Source: Progne subis subis
Taxonomy: Eukaryota; Chordata; Aves; Passeriformes; Hirundinidae
Reading direction: 5' to 3'
NCBI GenBank assembly: GCA_022316685.1
Contig: JAKJHU010000005.1
Coordinates: 19,198,707 to 19,262,706 of the forward strand
DNA length: 64,000 nt
A program made the position numbers and the translations under genes. Under the pieces are notes generated by a model that saw only the letters and a program-made list of their open reading frames with translations, had not been told where the DNA came from and did not search any database. This document shows, one piece after another, positions 26,193 to 38,198 of this stretch. Numbering within the stretch: position 1 is the stretch's first letter; every line of letters begins with the position of its first letter.

Positions 26193-28028
26193 GGAGAAGC
26201 ATTTCTGTGTAATCACATTGCACTTGGAAATCCTTCCTCATTAGCTTTCAGACATTAAAAGAATCTGTGTTCCTTGTTAAAAGAATAAATCTTGGCAAAC
26301 TACCATTGTGACAGAATGGGTTATATCTGTGTCAAATTACGAAGGCCGTGTTGTTATTAAGAGTGCAAACAAGCCAGGACATGCCCAATTACAACCTATT
26401 ATCCTGAATTCATATGGCTGCCGGACCTAAAAAGATTTTTCACACCTCAGGAAAAGGCTAATTCCCATAAAGCAAACATTCCCTTAGTTTGGGTGTGCTT
26501 ATAGGTGCGAGTGTAAAGGGACACACGTGAACTCTGCCTGTATTCAGAACTAGGAGGAGAGGAGCCAGCTCCAGTACAGAAGCCATGTAAGATATGTCTA
26601 CAGAGTCGATTGCAGGCAGATGTGAGCTCCCTTAGCCAGCACTCTGAACTAGCAGGCGGTGTTGTTAGCCATGTTTACCGTGGCACAGAGTCATTTTTGA
26701 AAGAAACAGAAAACAAGAAACAACAGCATTTTAGATCTCTGTCCTGCCTTCCTCATAATGGTCTGGGTTTGGGCCTCTCCTTGTCTATACAATTTGTATT
26801 GTACTGCCAGAGAGCTCTTATTAGTTGAGGCTCAGTGTGTTCCTTGCTGCAGTTTTGCAGTCTCCAGACCATATGTGCAGCAAATTCTGCCCGCAAAAGA
26901 CACGCACTCACACACTAGTACACCACCAATCTCAAACGATCAAGCAAATCTACTCTGCAGCTTCCAAAATAAAACTAGCCCAGTCTAGCAAGACTGGAAG
27001 AAGAATGCAGATTCTGTATCTACTCAGATATGCCCAGAAATGCCTGCTTTTTTCTCTCTGTGGCTGTTCTGCTCCTGTGGAATACAAACACTGCTTAGGG
27101 GAAACCCTGCAGGAAAGCAGGATTCTGGTCCATCACTGCACAGTATCACCACTGACTTTGAAAATTTATAAATGAAAAGGACCAGTAGGCTTGCTGGTTT
27201 CTTCTCTGAAAATTACTGCTGGTTACTTTAGTGTTTGAGCCTTAGCTACAGACTAGAATCCCCATTGCAGCTGGTGCTGCTACATCCTTCCAATGGGATT
27301 ATGAACTAATTAAAGCAGACAGGAGTGCTGGGAGGCATAAAGCATTTTTCATTGGCAGAGTATAGAGTGGCCAGAGCACATCAGTAGCCCTGTCACGTCT
27401 ATATATTAGGGAGAGAATGAGATCACACTTGAGGGCTCGGAGTCCCAAGACTTGTTTATAACATGATATTTAACTCCCACATGCTGCAAAAGTGAATGAT
27501 TCACTTTGTGCACTATAGTTCTTTGCTGAGCACAGCAAAAGAATTAAACAAGAAGCTGAAGCTACACAGTCTGGTGCAGAGGTGTGGAACGCAGCGTGTG
27601 TAAGCAGTGGGGTAACTTATGTGCAAACAAGTAATTAATGGAAGTCTGAAATACCTCTGTAACACTGTCAGGGATTTTTAAAATCTTGATTCACCTTACA
27701 TGAAATCTCCTGTAGGACTATGCTAGCTTTAGAGACAGTGCACTTAGTGGAGTTTCCCAAGGTGCACTGAGGCTGAAGAACAAGACAAACATTCATGACC
27801 ATCCCATACTAAATAAAGCCTTGTTGGGACAGTCACTGAACTAATTCTGCTCTGCCTGAGTCAGGGACTAACTTCAGATGGAGTCTTCCATAGTGTATGA
27901 GTGTTCTCTATATCTGGCTCTTGTGGGAGAAATGTTGGGGCAAATCAGTCACTTTCTCCATCCAGAATTCTGACCTGCATGGGTGGCATGTCAACATAAA
28001 AGAAAAAGTAGGTCCTAATGATTTTAAA
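26193..28028. other. Unique non-coding DNA
   Basis: No gene or known repeat family is recognised. Three overlapping short plus-strand open frames at 26.6-27.2 kb have no recognisable domain. The interval is moderately GC-rich for the window. Confidence 0.5.
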
Positions 28029-28121
28029 GGAGAGGGAGAGGGAGAGGGAGAGGGAGAGGGAGAGGGAGAGGGAGAGGGAGAGGGAGAGGGAGAGGGAGAG
28101 GGAGAGGGAGAGGGAGAGGGA
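28029..28121. repeat. (AGAGGG)15 hexanucleotide array
   Basis: Fifteen perfect AGAGGG units lie at 28031-28120, again purine on the plus strand, 1.8 kb from the end of the compound purine tract. The unit resembles but is not the vertebrate telomere repeat (TTAGGG). The Glu-Gly, Arg-Glu and Leu-Ser frames across it are repeat translations. Confidence 0.97.
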
Positions 28122-29269
28122 GAGGAGAGAGGGCCTCATAACCCACTCAAGAACTCAGACACCAATTTCAGCAGACAGTTCTGTGTCCATCTGGGAAATG
28201 CAGCCAGCAAGAGACCCATACACCCAAAGTACACATATTGGAAGCAATGCTGAATAATAGACAGGTCCTCTGCTGGATGGGATGTAGTGTCAACATGAGA
28301 CAGGTGACCATGGAGATAGACACTCAGCTGGACTATAAATAACTTCTTTTTAAGGAGGCATTTCACAACCAAGGCCTGTATTTTGTCATCTTCCTCATTA
28401 AGTGCACATAGCTGTACTATGCAATTCATTTTTCTGCTGTCTAGATCTAGGTTAGATAAAGTGCAATGAGTACCTATTTCCAGAGCTGGGAGGAGTTTGG
28501 AGGCAACATCCTCAGTGCCTTAAGAGGGATAACACGCTCTATAAATACTCTTCAGTAAACCATGATGATAAAAAGAAGGATCATTGACAGAAATGTCAAA
28601 AAATAAGTTAGAAATACTAAATGCAAACCGTGACATAATACTGTGAGGGTGGATGATTGCTAAGTGGGAACTCCAGCACAAGTGCTCACCCCATTCTCTT
28701 AAGCAGAAAGAAAATACATAGCCAGGAGTAACACTTATAAAATTTTCCCACCTTGGCAACAAAAGGTACATAATAGTCAGAAGTGATAAATGTCATGTAG
28801 TGTCCAAAGAATACCAAATGTAAGGTGTCCCTGAATATGCATCCAAGAAAAATATCTCAGCTTCTCCCTGGAGCAGTAAAGCCACAGAGTAAAGCTGTGT
28901 GTATGGGTGTGCATGTGATATGGTTTATTTAATGAAGATCTGTAAGCTCAAATCATCTCATATAAGCAAATTTAAGATAATATAAAAATTATGACAAAGT
29001 TCTGAAGTTGTGAGTAACATTACATGTCATTAATATCTGAAATAACTTCACTTAGTTCTGGACAATTTATACCAGTGTAATAGAGTGAAAACAGAAGTCC
29101 AGAGATGGGTGTTAATTATTATTGAGCACACAGGATAATTCCCTTTCAAAGACTCAGTGAAAAAATTAAGACTGAAAGCGAGGACAGAGAGGAAACAATG
29201 ACTGGCACATGTTACAGGGAGTGGAGGCGAGGACGAGTAGCCTGGGAGGAACACAGAGAAATTGTCTTA
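28122..29269. other. Unique non-coding DNA
   Basis: No recognised gene or repeat. The short minus-strand frames at 28136-28429 and 28520-28771 show no family features. Confidence 0.5.
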
Positions 29270-29940
29270 ACATCTAGGGATCTGGCTGCTGAGACAATTT
29301 AGGAAAGTCAGAGCCCTGATAGTATGTCATCTGACCGGAGACATCAAGGGCAACAAGAAAAGCTTCTTTAGCTACACTCTGGTGAGACCATACCTGCAGT
29401 GCTGCATCGAGCTCTGGGATTCCAGCACAGGAAGGATATTGATGTGTTGGAGATGGTCCAGAGGAAAGCCATTAATATGAACAGAGGGCTGGAGCACTTC
29501 TCCTGTGAAGACAGGCTGAAAGACGAGGACTTGTTCAGCCTGGAGAAGAGAAGAGAAGGCTGTGGATTGACCTCCTTGCGCCCTTCCAGGACCTGAAGGG
29601 GGCCTACTTGAGAGCTGGAGAGGGACATTTTATGAAGGCATGGAGTGAGAGGACAAGGGGGATTTGCTTTAAACTGGAATAGAACATGTTAGATTAGATA
29701 TTATAATAGATATTAGAATGAAATTCTTAGGATGAAGCCCTTCTAAGGATGGTGAGCAGAGGAACATGTTGCCCAGACAAGCTGTGGGTGCCTTGACTCT
29801 GGAATTTTTCAAGGCCAGGTTAGATAGGGCTTTGAGCAACCTGGTATAGCAGAAGGTGTCCCTGCCCATGGCAGGGGGTTTGGAAATAGATGATCTCTAA
29901 GGATATGGTTTCTAACTCAAACCACTCTGTGAGTCTATGA
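29270..29940 (+). mobile_element. CR1 LINE with large internal deletion
   Basis: The plus strand begins with CR1 ORF2 sequence ahead of the reverse transcriptase (translating as [11 protein letters not shown]). At about 29375 it jumps straight to the region after it ([14 protein letters not shown]). It continues through the standard 3' part of ORF2 (LEMVQRKA, then sequence matching [16 protein letters not shown]) and the 3' UTR (GAGCAACCTGGTATAGCAG). The end is ACCACTCTGTGAGTCTATGA, the CR1 terminus. Most of the reverse-transcriptase domain is therefore missing, so the copy is inactive. The frame is further broken downstream, and there is an extra AT-rich patch at about 29690-29720. Confidence 0.93.
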
Positions 29941-31170
29941 TTTGTAGCAAAGCTGTAGCTGAGGATAAAATCTCCATTTCAAGATGCTCTCTTTTGTATT
30001 GCAAAGCTGCTGTTCTGAATCATGGTAAGAACTGAAAATTTCCAAGTCGTTCATAAATGAGCATTCTGAAAATACAACTTGATCCAGGAGTATCAGAATG
30101 TTTAATCTGAGACTCTAAAAACATAATATAAAATCAAATAATGTTGAAATGAAATAAGATTTCAAAATGAAATGCAAGATGGGACTTTTTGTGTTTCTGG
30201 AACATTTTTTCCAGTTTTCTTTTGTAACAAAATTATAGTGACTCTGACAGTTTTATTAAGCAATTTTCATTCCAGCAAAAATACGTTCTCTACTTGAATT
30301 TGGTTTTATTAATAGAGCTGTGGCCAACTATATTCCTACTACTCATTCACTTGAAAAAAGAAATAAAAGAAAGAAGTATATCCAAACAAAATTATCAGGC
30401 AAAATATTTAGCACCAATAAAGGCAAATACAGCCATAAGTTTCAGCTCAGCCCAGAGTTTTCCTAGGAATCAAAACCAGATGATATATTTAAAATGGGCA
30501 AAGAGTTTTCATAGAAAACATTTACAAACCAAAAGATACCTTATAGTGCATAGGTCAAACATTATTGATTTTCTCTCCAAATGAGTTATTTTATCCATAT
30601 GAGTTATATGTCTACTATGGCATTTTATCTACTTTTCCTGTGAAACTTTTGATGCCATTCAGAAACTGGTAATGTATGAATGAACAGACAGTCAGCCTGC
30701 TGCTGTTTGGTCCTCTCTCTGTTACTGTGCATCCTACATGAAGTAGTAGATAAGTTTTGCAGGCTTCATTGCTGGAAGACCCATTTTCCCCACACTCTCT
30801 GTCCCCAAACCTTTGCATTTTCTCTTTCAGAATAATTAAAAACTTGGCTCACAATCCAACTCCCTCATCCATAATCATACTGCTTGGAAAGACCTCTTTT
30901 GGAGATAGTTTTCACAGAAATGCTTCCAGAGGTCCCCAGTTTCCTAGCCATCTCTTGGTAATTTTTTTACTGTGTTTATTTAGTCAGATGAATTTTATGT
31001 CATGGTTTGCAAGTCTGCTCATTCCTTTCAGCAGTATTTCCTCCTCTTGTTTAAAACTTGCTGAGTGCCTTCTTACATTTATGAGGGAGCCCATCTACAG
31101 TTCAACCAGAACACTAAATATATTATACATTGTTTATAACATGCCCCAGAGAACTGTAGTTAGCAATGCA

Positions 31171-31175
<5 letters not shown>
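29941..31175. other. Unique AT-rich non-coding DNA
   Basis: Nothing recognised. The 158-codon frame at 30757-31233 (+) ends inside the poly-A tract and has no domain features. Confidence 0.5.

Positions 31176-31201
<26 letters not shown>
31176..31201. repeat. Poly-A tract followed by (AAC)n
   Basis: Twenty-six A, then CCCC and several AAC units up to about 31218. It could be a retroposition tail, but the upstream 400 bases show no recognisable transcript. Confidence 0.85.
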
Positions 31202-31218
31202 CCCCAACAACAACAACA

Positions 31219-34200
31219 AAAAACTGGCTGTAGTGTTCCTTAAAGGAACAAATTAAGAGGGAAGCTCACAAAAGTGCAATTCTTACAGTCAGTCAGACAG
31301 ACGCACTTATCTGCTTCTCCTGCGTTACCTCACAGGCAGTAAGACACTTAGCTGCAAAATTTATCAGCTATGAGGTCATTAATAAAGCTGGCCAGTCTCA
31401 GTAGTCACTTAAAAGACGATAGTGCTCAATGATAAAATAAAATACTAGAAGATAGTTTTGTTATAGGCAAGCGGCTGACTTATGATTTTGTAGTTTAAAG
31501 GATTTTGATAATGCATGCTTTGAAATTTCTGGCCTAGATTTTCAGCCAAAGACCCATACATATTCAGCTCTTTCTCTTCACCTGGCTTTAAGAATCTAGG
31601 AATACAAGTGAGTTCTTGCCGAAGAATATAGATTTATAGTAGAGCTGATGCATCTTAGTTTGGAGAAATCTCACGAAGCAAGCAAGCTCTTCTCCTTAAA
31701 AGAAAGCTCTTTAAGCTTGAAAACTATGGAGAGTTTTACTAATATCCATGGAAATTCCTGATATGAAAGTAGGAAAGCAGCAAAAATTTAAAAGTATAAT
31801 TATAAGCTATGCTGTCAACAGCCTAATCTTTATGCAAGCTCTTAGCCTGTGCCACTTCAATGTTGTCCCGGTTCCCACTGAAGGGAGCCAAGGGGCAAGT
31901 GTTCTTACTTGGAGCTGTCATCTATAATGTAGCAAAGAGGACCTGAGCGCATCTTGTTCACTGGTGGGAAAGTTTGCAGATTGCAACTTGGAGCTGAGCT
32001 CACCCATAAAGAAGCAGCCAAGCTGTGTGTGTACCAGGCTCGGAGCTCACACACACACGAAGTCTGGACCCCACTGTAAGCACCACTGAACTCGGAATGA
32101 GGGTAAGGGCTTGAGGCAGCCCCAGATGCAGAAATGTGGGACATACAAAACTAGCATTGATCACAGTCACCCATGATTCTATGACCATAAAATCATGGTC
32201 AAGCTCCTAAATAAAGTGCCCCCCTAGACAAAAAGGTTTTCATTATCCTACACAGGACCAGTGGGAGCTGCTTTCTCCTCCCAACACCCCCTCATGCTGC
32301 CTCCCTGCCTCCCTTCCATCTTTTCACACATCCACCAGCAACAAACTCTGCCTCAGTGTACAGAAGCTGCTTCTTATCAGACCCTTAAATATACATATCC
32401 TAGAGCTACAGGAAAATTGCAATCCAAATTGTGCAAATTGAAGGCCACATCTTCCACAAACTAGGCCGAAAACTGCCGAATGCTTGAAGGCATATTTTCA
32501 CAGTTAACACACAAAGCAGATTAGTTTCAAATCAGCTGCCTAATCAGGGTTCCCAGGAAGGCTGCAGGCTCAATTTTCGAAGATGAAGAGAAAAGCTTTC
32601 CTGTTACTCTAACTACAGTCCTTATGAAATCCTAGAGTGCGAGGCTGGCTAGGCACAGAGCGTGTTTCTCCCTTGCATGTTCCTTCTCTTACATTTCAAG
32701 ATGCTCCCTTTCTCCCAAGAAACTAAGTACAATGTACATCTTCTTATCACAGCAGTTTTTGTATTATATTTTCTCATTTGCTTTTATTATATGAGATGCA
32801 CTTATCCAAATACTATGTCACACAAGAATTGATATTGGATCTTTATTAAAACAAATTATACAATTGAAACGGGAGGAAGAAAGAGGTGAAAACAAAACAA
32901 AACAAAAAAACTCCTGGCACATTTTTTAATATGATTACACAATGGTGTGTACCTCCTAATTGTCTTACCTTCTTATAAAGATGGTAGATTGCAAAAGGAA
33001 TTACTGTACAGGTATCCCATGCTTATTAACAAATCTCTTAATTTCCTGCTTCAGTTTAAAATTCGGGCTATAGGAGTGCTCACCAAGGGGGCCCTATGTG
33101 GGACACCCCTCTCTGTAAAGCCATCTCTGAAATATATTTCTTGAAACTTAGAGGTAGACCCTGCACTCTCACGAGTGGCTCTTCTCATACGCAGAGCCCT
33201 CCTTGTTTCCTTTATTTGCAGCCTGTTGCCTGTGTGGAAGCAGCTATGGTTCCTCAGCCCCTTTGTGGCTGGGGCAAAGTGAACTCCCTGGGAAGGTGAG
33301 CAGCTGGGAATGGTCACAGAGCAAGGACAACATTCCCACTCATGGCCATAACAAATATCTCACAGACCCTACCCTGTTGGCAAAGTGCATCCATGAGGTA
33401 GTGACTCTCTGAACCTATCTGAAAGCCTCTTGGAGAGTTTTTCCAACTTTTAGGGTTTAGTCTGATTTGTATCCTTTTCCTCTGTCTTATATAGCCACAG
33501 AAGGTGGTCCAAGAATTTGACTGGGATGGAGGAAGCCACCATCCCTTGACAATTTCCTTTGGTACTCTGTTGTTTCCTCTGGTAAGAGACCCCTTTTCTT
33601 CAGAGCCTGCTATAGGATTATTTTTTTCTGCCTTCTGGGAAACCCATCATTGCTCTTTAAATAAGATAATGAGTTTGCTATAAAGCTGACATTGGTCTAA
33701 CCTGCAAATACAGAATTAACATTAATGCCATGCATGACTTTTGCCAAATCCTCGCCTTGTGCCATCACTATGATTGGCATGTTTGCAGCACACATTGCAG
33801 GAGCTTGATTTGGTTCACAGCTCTCAGTCATTTTTATGTTCAGACATATAATCTAATGAGGTGAAAATGGAAAGCAGCCCCTGAGCATTTGGCTATTGCT
33901 GGGAAAGAATGCAAATTAAATATCTGAAAGAGAGGGGCGCAGGGTAGCATGTCACGGAGCTCCGGAGTTCCATCAGGTGCCTCGCCTGCTTGCACAGCCT
34001 TTGTGTCCACATTGTCTGCCTGTTGGATGGAGCTGAGCGACAGAAGAATGACAGTCTGGGGAAAAGAAAGAAAGACAGTAATTATGGGACGTATGTGATT
34101 AGCATGGTAGCCAGAGAAATTAAACCACTAGCCCCAAGAATCTTCCCTTCTATAAGGTACCTGTGGTGGAAGAGAAAAGCCCTGCACTACAGAGTTCAGC

Positions 34201-37200
34201 TGGAATCCACTCCCTGCTAGTTTAGCTTGATTGCTTTTTTGGATACCTACTGTGGGGGTTCAGTTCCTTGACCTTCCTTTCTATAGAACTATATTGTCCT
34301 GCCACGAAGAAAGGCAGATTAAGAATTTACAGGGATCCTTCCATCACTAGACTCTGACAGGAATGCTCAGGGAGTTCATTTTTCATGGCTTAAATTGCTC
34401 CAGGCCAGCATTCTTATCAAAAAGGTTTGGTTTAATGTAAAACACAGACTTCTTTCTTTTTAATTTTAGCTTTGTATTAAACAGCACTACAAATTTCCCT
34501 TTGAACAGCAAGTCCCTGAGCTGCTTTCCTTTGAATAACATATAAATTTAGACTAAACTTTATTGTTCCTCGGCAAATCAGTCTAGTTAAGAAGTTTATA
34601 ATAATTATTAGAGAGGCAAAATGTTTTACATAACAGCTGAAAAGTCTGGAAAATTCCTGGTCTAATTAGACCATAGATTCATTGTTTGCCTGCTCTTTAA
34701 AGGTACCAGCTCACAGCATAGTTTCCAAACTTTGTCATTTGGGTGCCCTGGGATCTCAACAAGGTCAGAAATAAAAAGAATTAACAGTCTGGTAAGCATT
34801 AGCTGGCACACCAACCATCTCTTCCAGCAGGATTTCCCCCCGCACCTCCTAGCACACAGTGCTGTTTTCTCCACAAACTTGTTTCCTCCATAATTTCCCG
34901 CTGTTAATTCACTACAAGGCTGTTAGTCCTCAGGTGGTCCCCCATGCAGGACAGGGTGTTGGGGTGATGGGGAGAAGCCCCTGGGGCCCTGCATCAGTGC
35001 AGTGCTGCTGTTGGGCCAGGGGGAGATCCAGGCATCCCTGAGCACTGCGAGAACCACTTTCTCCCAGTAGCACCACAGGTACACTTAGGCTGGGAGCCAA
35101 AAGTTCATTCCCCTTCCATCCATTAGGTGCTTTGAACTCCCACTCCATCTGCAAAAATGCCTGAACTATTAGCTGCCAAGCTTCTGGGTACTCAGAGACA
35201 GGAAGCTGTTTCACTTTGCAGGGAATAATTAAATAAAAATTTGGCAAGAGAGATAGAGCTGCTGTTAGTGCAATTCTGGAGTCTAGCAAGCATTCATCAG
35301 AGACTCAGGAAAAGATTTCTGTCCCTGCTCCAAGGACAGCATGCACAGTCTTATGTAAAACCTCCCTGAATAAAACATATGCAGCAGAGCAAAGGGAGTA
35401 ACCAGAAGCCAGGTGTCCTTCCAAGATCACGTTTCCATGTGCTCTTCCTGTTTCTTTGTCCTCTCATCAGTCAGACCCCACAAAGTCATGATCAGATGGC
35501 CGTAAGCTAGAGCTACAACATCTCTAGAAAGTGAGAGAAATAGCAGCAAAGGGAAGTGGAGCAGCAGATGAAGAGAGAACCTTTACCCTCATAGCCACAA
35601 TCCAGTCTATCAAAGTTCAGGTCTTCCTGAAGCTGCTACCAGGCTAAGCAGTGTGGGCAAAGGAGTTTGGAGAACTCTTATCTGTGATTCTTTCTGAGGA
35701 GCAGGTCTAAAACAGTCACCAAATGGTTAGTGAACTCCGGGCAAAGGTAACACCTGGAGACTTTTACAGACAGATGGAGGGGTGTTACAACAGAAATAGA
35801 GGTGCCTAGAGTGGCATCTGAACAGAGATTGGGAGGATCTGAATTTTGGATACAGAGCTAGATCCCATTTGGAATCCAGTCTGAAATTCCTATGGTGAAA
35901 TAGAGGCCAGCTGCTGTTGAAGCTTATGGGAATTCCACTGTTGGCTTCAGCAATGCCAAGAGTGCCTATTGAGAGCTAGAATGGGAACATTTATAAATTA
36001 TAAAACATAGTCTATTTAGCAAAGAACATGCCATTTTCTCTAGCCCTGTGATCATAAACTATACATATATGACATGAAATGCAAATATTTAATATGGCAC
36101 TTATAATTTCCAAAGTACAAATCACAAAAATACCAATTTTTTTCTAGTTGTGAAAGAATATCTTAGCTACCTTCTGCATGTAAACCTACCCAAAATGTCT
36201 GTCAAGCATGCTAAAAGCCTAAGGAATCAGTATCACAGTCAAAAGATATAGATGGATAGTTTCATACTTTGTGGGAAAGACTTGCTTTTCAAATAGAAAG
36301 TTTTAAAACTTCAGAGATATTGATGTATTCTCAACTAACCAGATGCTGTACACTAACTGTGAGCCAGTAGTTTCTCAGTGCTGGAAGAGAAATAGTTGAC
36401 ATAACATATTTGATGGATTTGTTTAGGGATTTTGTATGCATATGGAAATCATTTGTTTCTCTATTGCGAAGTATGTTTGATTGTTCAGTATTAACATTTA
36501 ACTAGAAAAAGTAGCTACAGTGCTCCCAGTTGTGTGAAGCACAAGCTAAACTAAACAATAACTGAAAAGCAGCTTCAGCATATCTCATGCTCATTAGGAG
36601 AATAAATGATGCAAAAATTAACTGATGACAGATATGCATATTTCTATAACTCAACAGTTGAATGTAAGAGTCTTACTTGGTTCATATACACAGAATGAAA
36701 TCCTAAAGGACTTATGTCAGTCCACCTGCAAAAAAAGTGTTTTGGTGAGCATCAACAAAATAAGAGAAGGTTATGAGAGAAAGTTTCACTGAAGTGCTAA
36801 CTACAAAATTCAGTCCCTAAAGAAGGAAATAATACCTTGCTTGCATGTTCTCACTGCAGAAAAACACCAGTGTAAAAACTTTCTTCCTTTCTGTTCTTGG
36901 AGTTCCCAGAGGTGAGAATTTCGGATGGAACGGCAGCCACATGTGGCATGCATACTGTGCAAACTTATGCACTGCAGGTGATACAGGAGGCATTGCATTC
37001 ATTATGTGCACACTGCAGAGATGCACATGCACATCCAACTAAATGTATTCCAGACTGATTAGCCTGGAACAACAGTTGTGCACACAGAGAAATGGCCAAA
37101 TTCTTTCTTCTGCACACAAGTTTCATTTCCAAGCAGCTTGGATTTTCTTGGACTTGTCATCTGATAGACCTGTTTTTTTTCTATTCATAATCAGATGATG

Positions 37201-37533
37201 GTGAAGAGATTCTTATTTTACATAATATATTCGTCATTCCAAAGCATGATTTTGTCATCCTATTTTACCTTAATTGAGGTTGAAAGTTAAAATTACCAGA
37301 TGATATGCTTTCTTTCTCTGAGTGGTTACATGTAACTACTTTTCTGCTTTAAAGTTCACAAAGAAAATTCAAAATTTACATTACTTCTATTTATTGTTGC
37401 TCCAGCATAAGATCTGTTTTCTTGACAACTTTCTCAAACAAGCAACTTCAAAAGCAAAATTTCTTTAAAATTTTAGTAATGACCCAAAAATAAGCTAGAC
37501 AACTGTTAGTGTTTTTTCTCCATTCAAGTGCAC
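31219..37533. other. Long stretch of unique non-coding DNA
   Basis: More than 6 kb without a recognised gene or interspersed repeat. Minor features are AAAAC-rich patches near 32887-32907 and somewhat GC-richer patches at about 33.9-34.2 and 34.9-35.1 kb. Open frames on both strands are short and overlapping. Confidence 0.5.
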
Positions 37534-37550
37534 TTTTTTTTTTTTTTTTT
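37534..37550. repeat. Poly-T tract
   Basis: Seventeen T bounded by CAC and CAG. A simple homopolymer. Confidence 0.85.
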
Positions 37551-37854
37551 CAGTCAAAATCTCCAATATTTCTTAAGGCTTGTGTTTTGTGAACCAAAAG
37601 ACTTCTATTTATCTGCTTTATGCAATTTAAAATGTAATATTTCTGCAGATGAGAAGACATAGCCAAATTGAAAATGAATCACTACATTTTGGCATACAAT
37701 AGAAACCAGATAGTTTAGGTTTATGCATAGGAAATAACTAGAAATGAGACCAGACTGTGTCCTGGACTAGGGTCTGGTTTAAAATCTCATCAGTAAACTT
37801 TGGTTGTACACACCACGACAAATATTTTTGTGGGGTATTTAGGACATGGATAGA

Positions 37855-37888
37855 TTTCTACAGCTGTATTGTTTCTACAGCTATATTC
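37855..37888. repeat. 17-bp tandem duplication
   Basis: TTTCTACAGCTGTATTG is followed directly by TTTCTACAGCTATATTC. The two copies differ at two positions. A small local slippage duplication. Confidence 0.9.
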
Positions 37889-37921
37889 TTCCTGCCAGAA
37901 GAAGAAAGAAGGAAAAAGGAA

Positions 37922-37951
37922 AAAACAAACAAACAAACAAACAAACAAACA
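37922..37951. repeat. (AAAC)n tetranucleotide microsatellite
   Basis: About seven AAAC units inside an A-rich context. A simple repeat. Confidence 0.93.
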
Positions 37952-38029
37952 AAAAAATTAAAAGCCAGGTTTAATTTTTTAAATACTTCATTTAACAATA
38001 ATGAACTTCCTAAGATCAGTATGCTTTCC

Positions 38030-38198
38030 AGAGGAATCTGGGCAAAATTTGCAGATGTCCATCTGTGTTTCAAGGCCAGAATGGATGGGAATTTGAGCAA
38101 CCTGGTCTAGTGGAAGGTGCCCCTGTCCCTGGCAGGGAGTTTGGAAACAGACGACCTTTAATGTCATTTCCAACCCAAACAATTCTATATTTTTATGA
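38030..38198 (+). mobile_element. CR1 LINE 3' UTR fragment
   Basis: The plus strand carries TTTCAAGGCCAGAATGGATG, then GAGCAACCTGGTCTAGTGGA, a CCCTGTCCCTGGCAGGGAGT block, TTTCCAACCCAAACAATTCT and a degraded terminal repeat (ATTCTATATTTTTATGA). This is the typical last ~150 bases of an avian CR1, 5'-truncated. The left boundary is vague. Confidence 0.9.

Noticed and set aside
25453..26241. Long open frames of 143 to 236 codons on both strands
   Set aside because: They are translations of the AGAGG, GAAAA and GAGAAAA microsatellites (Arg-Gly-Glu-Glu, Lys-Arg, Pro-Leu-Leu-Ser-Ser, Phe-Leu) and not genes.
28029..28121. Interstitial telomere repeat
   Set aside because: The unit is AGAGGG, not TTAGGG, and it never matches the telomere hexamer.
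27897..28257. Open frames with Glu-Gly, Arg-Glu and Leu-Ser repeats
   Set aside because: They come from reading through the AGAGGG hexanucleotide array.
30757..31233. 158-codon plus-strand open frame
   Set aside because: Its end is poly-lysine from a 26-base A-run, and the remainder has no recognisable features.
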